NCBI GenBank assembly: GCA_024516155.1
Contig: JAJJXM010000063.1
Span: 1 to 64,000 of the forward strand
Source: Pyronema omphalodes
Lineage: Eukaryota; Ascomycota; Pezizomycetes; Pezizales; Pyronemataceae
Reading direction: 5' to 3'
DNA: 64,000 nt
Part shown: in pieces, positions 29,571 to 39,603 of the stretch
How positions within the stretch are numbered: position 1 is the first letter of the stretch
Layout of the letters: every line of letters starts with the position of its first letter
The notes under the pieces: generated by a model
What the model was told of the DNA's origin: nothing
Databases searched by the model: none
What the model saw: only the letters and a program-made list of their open reading frames with translations
Made by a program: the position numbers and the translations under genes

Positions 29571-30979
29571 TGTCACACCCTAAAATGTGTGAGGATAGAA
29601 TTGGTATCATATATAACGCAATGGAGAATATGGCAAACTCGACAGAGAATGAATAGTCAGATTAGTATCCCGGGCCGGAACCCCCAGAGGAGCTCCGACG
29701 AGCCACGTCACGTGATTCGTGACTTTCCGATAGGACCTCACGAGGATCCCGGCCCGAGGCGTTGCAACTATTATTCAATGTCAGTTTGGGAGGATTCAGA
29801 AGAGAAGAGATTGGGGAACACTTACCTCATGGGTGTCGACTTACCCTTGAGCAACTACGAACGACGCTGATGGAGAACAAAGACGAAGACGAAAGGACAC
29901 CTCCTTATACTTGAGGAGTGTTCGGAAGTTCACGGCTACAAAGGGGTCTGCATCGGAAGAGGGTTCCAAGGATGTGCGGAGCGGTGCGACGAAATCATCC
30001 GGTGTTACTTAGTTGGGTGAATGGTCAGCCAGGAAGACAAGGCAGAGTCTAGTCGGCAAACAGGAGTGGGGCTATGGACAAGGGTCAAGATTGCTAAGGC
30101 ATGAGACGACGTCCATAAGCATGCAACCCTCTCAAGGAAACTGTTTGGTGGAACCGATATGACGCGCCCTTAGGCTATTGACTACCAACCAAGGAACAGC
30201 TCGGCGTTTGCATCCACACCAGGGTGTGGCTGCGCGCAAGTGCGCGCAGGTGGAGCCATAATGACATCACACAGGAATGTGTCGGAGTGATCCACTCCGG
30301 TAGGGCATGGATGCCTTATGATGTCAGATTCCTCCATTCGCAATCGAGATTCTCTAGGGAGATCTATGATAGCACGACTCACAAGATAAATGACTCACAT
30401 GTTATTTGTCAGAGGAGTTCATGCATTATGCAGTCAAGCGGAGTTGCCCTCCCATATGACTCATAACCCTGACACCTGATTGGAAGGTGTGGTAGTACAG
30501 AGGTGAATGTCAAGGATTAGTCTGACGATAGCAAGCATCATGCAAGCAAGTAATCAATATGATTCCGCACTTCGTATGATGCAATCTATCAGCAGATGCG
30601 TCTCAGAAATGACTCTTGTCTTATCTCCTAGGCTCAGTTTGGAAATTGGTTCCCTAGGAAGTCTGGGCGAACTTGTAGACGAAAGTCTATAAAAGAGCCT
30701 TTGTCTTCCCTCTCTCTCCTCCATCATCAACCATTTGATCCTCTACGCGACGATACCTATTTACACCAACGAATACCTCCGAAGACAACCCTTAAGTTTA
30801 TTCCGCCTGTGATCGATTAATTCTCTTCCTAGCTTTATCTTTGGATAAGCTCTATTAGTTCTTGGGAACGAAGTGTCTGTCTGTTCTTGGGAACGAAGTG
30901 TCTGTCAACACTGAGGACGAAGCACTAGAGATACAATCGGATAAGCCTCTGCATGGTCGAAGCTGTGCCCAGGTTCACA
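29571..30979 (+). repeat. GY-1 3' LTR (1,409 bp)
   Basis: Same length and nearly the same sequence as 22018-23426, starting TGTCACAC and ending TTCACA, followed by the duplicate CAGGT (30980-30984) and then LN-4 ORF2. Near identity of the pair points to recent insertion. Confidence 0.93.
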
Positions 30980-31490
30980 CAGGTCGAGGACGGAAGAACT
31001 GCGGCCTTGGTTGTAGTAGTAGGTGGGAACGTCAGGGACGGACACGAGGGTCCAGTCTCGTTGTTCGATGAGGTCAACTATTTCGGTGGCGCGGGTGGGG
31101 GAACGTGTGGAGGAGTTCCACAGGGCATGGTGAGCGTTGAGGTCACCTGTGATGATGCACCTGCGGGGGAGGGGGAGGGGGGTGAGGGCTCTCGGGATGG
31201 TATAAATGTTGCTTTCGGGGTGTTTTTCGTTGTATATATTAAAAAGAAAGAAAGAAGGAATCAAGTCGGTACCTACCTCAAGGACCTGGAGGTCAGGATC
31301 CGCGCATATATCGGTGCGTTGAGAAACCCTGAGGTATGGGTTTGTCCTGGTCACATAGGCGGCTGTTCTGTTGGTGGTTCTATCTCCACGCGGTGGTAAG
31401 ACCAGTGTGAAAGAGGGGTGTGTGGTGGCGTATGTTATGTCGGTTATGTGAATTTCTTGTATTAGGATTATGTCGGCTGTGTTGTGTGCG

Positions 31491-33285
31491 CTATTCAGCA
31501 GCGCATCGAGTGCTGATCGTTGTCGGTTCACGTTGTGGGAGACGATCCGTATGGTTGCTGCCAGTCTGTTGTAGCTTGACATGGGCGTTCATCTCAGTGT
31601 CTCTGTCGGCTGGGTTGGGTGGGGCGGCGGCGGGGTTTTGTGACGCTGTCCAGGCTTCTTTGAATATGCGGATGCGTACGGGGCACTGCTTGCTGAAGCC
31701 TGGGTGGTCGAGGTCGGGGAGGTTGGCGTCCGCGCAGTTTTTGCAATGGTATCTAGTGTGTTCACAACTCTTACCTTTGCGTTGGGGGCAGTCGTTGCAG
31801 GCATGGTCGTCCGTGGGGTGGTTCTGGCCGCAGAAGCCGCAGGTGGGGCCTTGCGGTCCAGTGCAGTTGGTGTAGTGGTGGCCAAAGAGCAAGCAGCGCC
31901 GACACTGGTCGGTCCGTCGGGCAGAGTGGTACTCGGTGACTCTTCGGGGCTCGAAGAGTACCATGACTCGTTTGCGCTTCAGGAGTGCGAGCTCTTCGGC
32001 GGTACGTACCGCAATAACCACACTGGACGCTTCCTTGCCCACACGTTTCTCCGCGGTCGTCATATATCGGGGGGGTTGCGCCAGGGTGACATGTCCGTTG
32101 CTGCGTTCGATCTCCTCTTGGAGGAGGCGCATTCCGTCGGGGGAGTCGGGGTATTGGCTCGTGGGGATTCCATGGACTGCGAGCTTATACCACCGCTCGT
32201 TCAGGCGGGGTGCGGCGATGGAGGTATTGACTTGTTGCGTCGCTGTGTGCATGGTCCCTAGGTTCTTGGTCAGCTCGGATTCAGTGGTGCCGTCTGTCAT
32301 GGTCACGATGAGGTTTCCTGATTGGGCTTGTCTGATCGTGGCGACAGCCATGTGAGGCGGCGCCTGCGTCTGGGTGAGTGCAGCGTTGATCGCCCGTCCC
32401 AGTTGGGCCTTTGTATTGACGTCGATTTCCGCAGGGTGTGGGATGGGTATCATGATGGACTGGGGGGGGGTGCGTTGGCGTCGGGGGTGCGGTTTTGCGG
32501 GGGGGTTGCTTTTGGGGGCGTGGGCGGGGAAGGAGAGGTCAGCGACGGTTGTGCCGGAGGTCCACGGTTGGTGAGTGGTCGTGGGGGGGTTGGGGCGGCG
32601 AGTAGTGGCGGAGGTCGGTATGGCGATGTTGTGGTGGCGAAGGGCGTTTTCCAGGAGTCGGCATCGTTCTTTCCAGTATTGGAGGTCGTCGGGGGGTGAG
32701 TTGGCGGTGGTCGTTTGTTCGGGGTGGGGTTGACGTTGGGGCTGTGTCGGGGGGGGGCGGGCTGGGTTATGCAATTTTGTCGAGTCTTTTGTTGATGGTG
32801 TCGATGGAACGGACGATAGGTCGGAGCGCGTCGTTGGTGTTTTTCGAAATCATAGCGGCGCTGGCTGAGAGGAGGTTGTTGTCGGGCTGAGGCTGGGGGT
32901 TGGGGTTGACATCGGAAGCAGTTATTGCGTGCTGGCTATCATTGAGGTTTAGGTCGGAGTCGGATTCAGAGTCGGTGTCGGGGCAACTGTCAGTGTCCAT
33001 GGCGGTCGGCATTGTTTCGACGGGGGTCCCATCGAGGTTCACGTGGGTGTTTGTTTTCGGTCGGGTGACATTTTTGCGGAGGAGGTCGAGGTCACGTCTA
33101 GAGGCGGATTTTTTGGCGGGGGGTTTGGTGACTTTTGCGGAGACGGTCGTTAATTTCTTAGAGGTCGCGATGGCGGAGGAGCCAGCGTGCGGGGCGTTGA
33201 CTCGGGAAAGCTCGTCGGGGCTAAAAATATTCTCGGGTACCTGCATACGCGAGGGCGTGGCGGGGATGGGTGCGTTAGCGTCCAT
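31491..33285 (-). pseudogene. LN-4 ORF1, frameshifted, with lost stop codon
   Basis: Starts at ATG 33285. The first frame ends at a TAA (32767-32769) after the KRLDKIA segment. Just downstream a G-run (32749-32757, nine in place of eight) changes phase, after which the rest of ORF1, including the Cys-rich region, is open. The normal TAG (in ATGTCTAG) reads AAG here, so the frame runs about 30 codons into ORF2 and stops at 31491-31493. The ORF2 ATG is intact. The copy cannot make normal ORF1 protein. Confidence 0.85.
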
Positions 33286-33732
33286 CGCTTAACCGGTGGT
33301 ACGGTAAGCGATGGTGAAGAGTCACGTGAGGAGGCTCTTGCTAAGCGAGCGCGAAAATTTCTCGCGAGGAAGGGGGTCCGGAGGGGGGGAAATTTGGGGT
33401 ATCACCACAACCAGTGCTGCTGGTGGGGGGGGGAATTTGGGGGGGGGGGGGGGATTTCGGTATGCCGACACCGAAAATGAGGTCGGTTTGATGATTGGGG
33501 GGCGGGTGGTGGGGCGGCGTTGATGAAAGTGCCCGGAATCCGGCCCGGAGGTCCCAGAATCGCGTTTTTCCGCTGAATCTCAACGGTAAACGGTAGCTGG
33601 GTTCCGAAAATCGAGATTCAGGGTAATTCCGAGGTAATAAATCGATTGCCGATTCGAAAATCGGGGAAATTGTTGTTGTTGTCGCAAATGCCGGGGGGGG
33701 TCAGCGGTTGCTGTGTGGTGTGTACCGCGTCT
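33286..33732 (-). other. LN-4 5' UTR and 5' junction
   Basis: 33286-33720 is the LINE leader with long G-runs on the plus strand (33427-33452). 33721-33732 (TGTACCGCGTCT) are extra bases between the element and its target duplicate. No gene is seen. Confidence 0.75.
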
Positions 33733-35326
33733 GAAACGAGACGGGGCAGCGTGTGATGATAGGGTGCGAAGCGGGTAAGGTGAGGGTGCGCAGGGCGTAT
33801 TTCCGCTGGCGGTTGTCAAGACGTATTGTGACGGGGGGGAGTGCGGATTCATTGTGGAGGGCCAGGATCAGAGTAGAGGTGAAAGCGTTGAGAATCCTGC
33901 GGAGGGCGGTGTTCTGTTGATTCTGGAGGGTGCGGGCAAGGTCTTTTTGTTGGTTCCACCATATCTCTGCGCCGTAGTCTGCTCTCGTCTGGACAAACGC
34001 CTGGTAGATTAGTCTTGTAGCAGCGGGGGACAGACCTGTTTCGTACCGTGCTAACCTACACAGTGCGTTCAGAGTTCTTTGCGCGGCGGTTACTCGTCTA
34101 GCTACATGTTTTCTAAAGTTAAGTTTCCTATCTAAATACAGGCCTATCCACCTCACAACATCCTTCTCTCCTCCTTGTGTTCCCGGTGTGATAACTGTAC
34201 CGTTTGGTAACTTAACTTTTTCCTCCTCAGTGATGCTGTCGGTGCGTGCCCAGTGGAAATGCAGGAGCTCTGACTTGGCATCGTCAAATGCAACGGCGTT
34301 TGCGTCGGCCCACCGAAAGGCTGTTGTCGTAATGTTCTCAAGTGCGCGGGCGTTCGCTTTTCTGGTGCGTCCCTGGACGACGATCGCTACATCGTCAATG
34401 TAGCTAGGTGTCCAGGCGTACGGGTGTACCTGTGCTAGTTCGTCGAATAATGGGCGGAGGTATAATAAGAAAAGTATGGGGGATGCAGGGGAACCTTGTG
34501 GGATGCCTGTTTGCACTGGGCGTTGCGTGTCAGTTCGCCCATCGAACGCTAGAGCGATCGTGCGATCTGCGAGGAAAGACTGGCACCACGATACTACTGG
34601 TCGCGGGCACCCAAGCTGTCGTAATGTTTGTTGGAGGCGGTCAGCAGAGACGTTGTCGAACGCTCCACGAACATCGAGGAAGAGGGCAGAGGTTAGCATT
34701 CCGTGAGATTTCCCAATCTCGACGTCGTGCACCAGCGCCATCGCCGCGTCAATTGCTGATCTCTGCGGGCGTCCACCTATTTGGTCCCTATGTAGTAAGT
34801 CGTGAAAGTCTGCCATCGTGCCTAGGCGAGTGGCCATTAGTTTTTCGAGGGTCTTCCCAAGGCAGTTTAGGAGCGCAATCGGACAGTATGCCTTTGGATT
34901 GCTGTAATCCGGCTTGTTAGGCTTGGCGATAATGACTGTGGTGGCCTGGCGCCAGCATCGCGGATGGTAGCCTACCGTCCCTAATGTGGCGTAGAGGTTG
35001 TTCATGTGCTCGGGGATGGCAAGGTATGCTTGGCGCAGGCAGGCGAATGTGAGCCCATCGGGTCCGGGCGCCTTCTTCGGCGAGGAGGAGAATATCGCTG
35101 TTTCTACCTCTGTCGGTGTAAAGGTTGTCCACTGCAACTCGCGGCGCGGGGGGAGGACGGACGGAGGCGGTGGTGGCGGCGGCGGGGGAAACAACTTTTG
35201 GAAGGCCTCTACCTTTGCGTCGAAGGAGCTGCAGATTGTTTCTTGGCCGTTTATCATTGCGCGGAGGTTTGGTGTTAGCTGAGCACGCCGAGGGTTGGTG
35301 TACCTAAACGCCTGCCACACATCGGG
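33733..35326 (-). pseudogene. LN-2 ORF2, RT fragment (unit 1 of a tandem duplication)
   Basis: Minus-strand RT domain from the segment just after the endonuclease linker (PDVWQAFRYTNP at the 35326 side), through IPQGSPAS and YIDD, to the LN-4 insertion site. It is cut on the right by the (TTTG)n tail of an LN-5-type 3' end. The frame is open. With 35327-37266 it forms the first unit of a 3,534-bp tandem duplication. Confidence 0.82.
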
Positions 35327-35953
35327 TTTGTTTGTTTGTTTGTTTGTTCTCTCATTACTTGTTTGCAACCCGAAGGTTATGACAAGGGACAGATAAATAC
35401 AAAAGCGAAGAAGAAAGAAATGTAAAAGCAAAAACCCAGTCTCCACCTCTACCAGTCTCCTCCTCTTGATCGTTGTGGTTGTGGGGTCTGTCCCCACTGT
35501 ATACTTCGGGGGTTTCTTGTCCAAGCGCGTCTGATGTTCCAAGTGCCCTGCTTGCACAGTGGCTGCCTCGCCGGGCTCCTCCCTTTCCTCCTCCCTTCCC
35601 CTTCCCATGTTTAGCCATTTTACCGCCTTTGTTTCCTCCGCGTACAAAAGAAAAGAAAAAGATAACTCCCGCCGCCCTCCTCTGTTCCTTCCCCGTGCCC
35701 CTCTCTCTCCTTTCGCACCATTCCACTCTCCGTTCCCTTCTCACCCGTCGCACCATAAAACAACTCCAACCCGTAAGACAAACAATTGAAAGACAAAGAA
35801 AAGAAATCAAAAGAAAACAAAAAGAAAACAAGACTCAAAACACCCGAACCCCAAGCAGACCCAAGCAACGACCCCAGCCCGATCCCGTCACCGCGTGCCC
35901 GTTCCCTTTCTCTCCGCCTATCCCTTCTCTACCTTCCCCTTCTGCTTGTCCCC

Positions 35954-35984
<31 letters not shown>

Positions 35985-36070
35985 CAAAATCCTAAGTAAG
36001 AAAGCACTGCAAAATCAGCGCGCGCGAAAGTTCCTAAGGTACTGCGGTCAGTGTAGTCAGCGGTAGGGGT
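35327..36070 (-). other. Duplicated LN-5-type 3' UTR (unit 1)
   Basis: Tail, TTCG hairpin, shared HL/LN module and an internal A-run of 26 (35954-35979 as T), carrying the same 126-base deletion as LN-5. No gene is seen. Confidence 0.8.
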
Positions 36071-38860
36071 CTATCCCCTTCTGCGAGGCTTCTCTAGCCG
36101 GGAGTGTGCCCAGGTCGAGGTAGCAACCTTGGTTGCAGAGATAAAAGTGGAAAGAGCCTTGGTGCCGGAGGGGGTGTCCAGAATGGTGTTTAGGTTGATC
36201 CGGGAGTGTTGTCTGAGTTTGAGGTCCTTCCTGAGTGTGGAGCGAGCGGCCTGGAATTCGGGGCAGCTCAGGAGGAGGTGTCGAGGCGTCTGCGGTGGGT
36301 GGATTGGGCAGCTGCAGCTGCGGGAGGGGTATGCGTCGGATGGAGGGTGGGCCAAGCAGTTGAGGAAGTACCCGTGGCCGGTGCGAAGACCCAGGATTGC
36401 AGTTGATATCCAGCGGGGGTTTTCGGTGTACGCAGTGTCCATTGTGCGGCGGTGTGTGGCGGTGTACGTGCGCGGTCGGGGGGAAGAGGTGAACCAGGTG
36501 GTCCAGTCTTCGGTGTACCTCTCACGAGCGCGGCGGCGCAGCCAAGTGAGGGATATCGGTATTCGTCGGCGTGGCGGTACTGTTGTCGCCTGTCTGGCCA
36601 GTTCGTCGGCGGCTTCGTTTCCGGGGACATTAGTGTGTCCTGGGACCCAGTGGATGGTAATTGAGGTACCGTAAGCGTGAAGGTCGTAAGCGGTGTTGTG
36701 GATGGCCCAGGCGAGCTCCTGGCCGGGGCCTCGACGGAGGTGAGAGGCTCGATGTATCGCGGCCTGATTGTCGGTAAAAACGTGGATGTGTTTGTCGTAT
36801 AGGTCGTTGCGTCGAATGTGTGTCAGGCATGTCCGGAGTCCTTCGTGGATGGCCATAACTTCCGCGTCGAAGACTTCCGTTCTATCGCCCATGGGCACTA
36901 TGGAGTCGACAGATCGTGGCAGCCCGTGTGGGATGGTGTATCCTGCGCCTGTTATGCCGTCAAGTTGAGAGCCGTCCGTGTACAGTAGGATAGTATCCGA
37001 TCGTTGGCGAAGGGCGTGGAGGAGGAGGAGGTGGTCGTCGGCAGCGTCAGCCTTCGGGGAGGAGGAGATGTCGATCGTTAATGTAGGGGCGAGGTCGTCG
37101 TCGGGGATGTTTTGGGAGGTGTCCTCGATTTCGGCGTTTGGTTGGACCCACGGGGAGAGGGTGCTGATGACGTGCAGGAGGCGGGACGGGGCTTGCCCTG
37201 GGACGTGCCACGGGTGGTCGTACTCGGTGTCCGGGTTGATGGAGGCATCATTGATACTCGGGGCGGGAAACGAGACGGGGCAGCGTGTGATGATAGGGTG
37301 CGAAGCGGGTAAGGTGAGGGTGCGCAGGGCGTATTTCCGCTGGCGGTTGTCAAGACGTATTGTGACGGGAGGGAGTGCGGATTCATTGTGGAGTGCCAGG
37401 ATCGGAGTAGAGGTGAAGGCGTTGAGAATCCTGCGGAGGGCGGTGTTCTGTTGATTCTGGAGGGTGCGGGCAAGGTCTTTTTGTTGGTTCCACCATATCT
37501 CTGCGCCGTAGTCTGCTCTCGTCTGGACAAACGCCTGGTAGATTAGTCTTGTAGCAGCGGGGGACAGACCTGTTTCGTACCGTGCTAACCTACACAGTGC
37601 GTTCAGAGTTCTTTGCGCGGCGGTTACTCGTCTAGCTACATGTTTTCTAAAGTTAAGTTTCCTATCTAAATACAGGCCTATCCACCTCACAACATCCTTC
37701 TCTCCTCCTTGTGTTCCCGGTGTGATAACTGTACCGTTTGGTAACTTAACTTTTTCCTCCTCAGTGATGCTGTCGGTGCGTGCCCAGTGGAAATGCAGGA
37801 GCTCTGACTTGGCATCGTCAAATGCAACGGCGTTTGCGTCGGCCCACCGAAAGGCTGTTGTCGTAATGTTCTCAAGTGCGCGGGCGTTCGCTTTTCTGGT
37901 GCGTCCCTGGACGACGATCGCTACATCGTCAATGTAGCTAGGTGTCCAGGCGTACGGGTGTACCTGTGCTAGTTCGTCGAATAATGGGCGGAGGTATAAT
38001 AAGAAAAGTATGGGGGATGCAGGGGAACCTTGTGGGATGCCTGTTTGCACTGGGCGTTGCGTGTCAGTTCGCCCATCGAACGCTAGAGCGATCGTGCGAT
38101 CTGCGAGGAAAGACTGGCACCACGATACTACTGGTCGCGGGCACCCAAGCTGTCGTAATGTTTGTTGGAGGCGGTCAGCAGAGACGTTGTCGAACGCTCC
38201 ACGAACATCGAGGAAGAGGGCAGAGGTTAGCATTCCGTGAGATTTCCCAATCTCGACGTCGTGCACCAGCGCCATCGCCGCGTCAATTGCTGATCTCTGC
38301 GGGCGTCCACCTATTTGGTCCCTATGTAGTAAGTCGTGAAAGTCTGCCATCGTGCCTAGGCGAGTGGCCATTAGTTTTTCGAGGGTCTTCCCAAGGCAGT
38401 TTAGGAGCGCAATCGGACAGTATGCCTTTGGATTGCTGTAATCCGGCTTGTTAGGCTTGGCGATAATGACTGTGGTGGCCTGGCGCCAGCATCGCGGATG
38501 GTAGCCTACCGTCCCTAATGTGGCGTAGAGGTTGTTCATGTGCTCGGGGATGGCAAGGTATGCTTGGCGCAGGCAGGCGAATGTGAGCCCATCGGGTCCG
38601 GGCGCCTTCTTCGGCGAGGAGGAGAATATCGCTGTTTCTACCTCTGTCGGTGTAAAGGTTGTCCACTGCAACTCGCGGCGCGGGGGGAGGACGGACGGAG
38701 GCGGTGGTGGCGGCGGCGGGGGAAACAACTTTTGGAAGGCCTCTACCTTTGCGTCGAAGGAGCTGCAGATTGTTTCTTGGCCGTTTATCATTGCGCGGAG
38801 GTTTGGTGTTAGCTGAGCACGCCGAGGGTTGGTGTACCTAAACGCCTGCCACACATCGGG
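36071..38860 (-). pseudogene. Chimeric ORF2 of duplicated unit: RT, RNase H and C-terminus
   Basis: Minus strand from PDVWQAFRYT (38860) through IPQGSPAS, YIDD, YTDGS, FTDNQAA and WVPGH to the TAG at 36071. It lacks the endonuclease. Diagnostic bases near 37385-37410 are of LN-5 type, whereas those near 37515 (CTCGTCTGGACAAAC) are of LN-2 type, so the crossover lies between. The frame is also open upstream into the adjacent LINE tail (to 39181), giving a 1,036-codon run that starts at a non-ATG codon. I regard it as a by-product of the duplication. Confidence 0.78.
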
Positions 38861-39486
38861 TTTGTTTGTTTGTTTGTTTGTTCTCTCATTACTTGTTTGC
38901 AACCCGAAGGTTATGACAAGGGACAGATAAATACAAAAGCGAAGAAGAAAGAAATGTAAAAGCAAAAACCCAGTCTCCACCTCTACCAGTCTCCTCCTCT
39001 TGATCGTTGTGGTTGTGGGGTCTGTCCCCACTGTATACTTCGGGGGTTTCTTGTCCAAGCGCGTCTGATGTTCCAAGTGCCCTGCTTGCACAGTGGCTGC
39101 CTCGCCGGGCTCCTCCCTTTCCTCCTCCCTTCCCCTTCCCATGTTTAGCCATTTTACCGCCTTTGTTTCCTCCGCGTACAAAAGAAAAGAAAAAGATAAC
39201 TCCCGCCGCCCTCCTCTGTTCCTTCCCCGTGCCCCTCTCTCTCCTTTCGCACCATTCCACTCTCCGTTCCCTTCTCACCCGTCGCACCATAAAACAACTC
39301 CAACCCGTAAGACAAACAATTGAAAGACAAAGAAAAGAAATCAAAAGAAAACAAAAAGAAAACAAGACTCAAAACACCCGAACCCCAAGCAGACCCAAGC
39401 AACGACCCCAGCCCGATCCCGTCACCGCGTGCCCTTCCCTTTCTCTCCGCCTATCCCTTCTCTACCTTCCCCTTCTGCTTGTCCCC

Positions 39487-39517
<31 letters not shown>

Positions 39518-39603
39518 CAAAATCCTAAGTAAGAAAGCACTGCAAAATCAGCGCGCGCGAAAGTTCCTAAGGTACTGCGGTCAGTGTAGTCAGCGGTAGG
39601 GGT
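38861..39603 (-). other. LN-5 3' UTR
   Basis: Same content as 35327-36070: (AAAC)n tail, hairpin, HL-shared module, purine-rich stretch and internal A-run of 26 (39487-39512 as T). It differs from unit 1 by one base missing near 39433. No gene is seen. Confidence 0.8.

Larger units (their letters stand above)
22018..30979 (+). mobile_element. GY-1: complete Ty3/gypsy chromovirus in LN-4 ORF2
   Basis: LTRs of 1,409 bp each (22018-23426 and 29571-30979) begin TG and end CA. They are flanked by the 5-bp duplicate CAGGT (22013-22017 and 30980-30984), and the LTR pair looks almost identical; I noted one difference, near 22428 (A) against 29981 (G). Inside are gag (23536-25707) and pol (25791-29399), both open, a 5' leader (23427-23535), and 171 bases after pol ending in the purine-rich AGGGGAGAGGTGG next to the 3' LTR. 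A recent, possibly competent copy. The sequence after the 5' LTR (CTATAAACTTAAGG) does not start with the usual TGG of a tRNA primer site. Confidence 0.95.
18695..31582 (-). pseudogene. LN-4 ORF2 (EN-RT-RNase H), interrupted by GY-1 but otherwise open
   Basis: Pieces 31582-30980 (201 codons) and 22012-18695 (1,106 codons) join in phase when GY-1 and one CAGGT duplicate are removed, giving 1,306 residues. Endonuclease: HNVN (N17), E43, GDLNAHH and SDHE. RT: IPQGSPAS and YIDD (about 686-689). RNase H: YTDGS with Asp near 1006, EVMAIHEG, FTDNQAA, WVPGH. C-terminus: Cys/His-rich. ORF2 nicks target DNA and primes reverse transcription on element RNA (family knowledge). GY-1 sits between the endonuclease and RT domains. 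I saw no other defect. Confidence 0.88.
17837..33720 (-). mobile_element. LN-4: full-length LINE inserted in LN-2 and split by GY-1
   Basis: The (TTTG)n tail begins at 17837 and the 5' consensus ends at 33720. The flanking 14-bp duplicates GAAACGAGACGGGG lie at 17823-17836 and 33733-33746, with twelve extra bases (33721-33732) at the 5' junction. Pieces: 17837-22017 and 30980-33720, separated by GY-1. ORF2 was open before GY-1 inserted. ORF1 has a TAA, a frameshift and a lost stop codon, so the copy itself could not supply ORF1 protein. Confidence 0.92.

Noticed and set aside
38848..38860. Two independent LINE insertions at the same base (35327 and 38861)
   Set aside because: The whole 3,534-bp unit is repeated, and only one 5' end with the matching duplicate exists, so tandem duplication is simpler.
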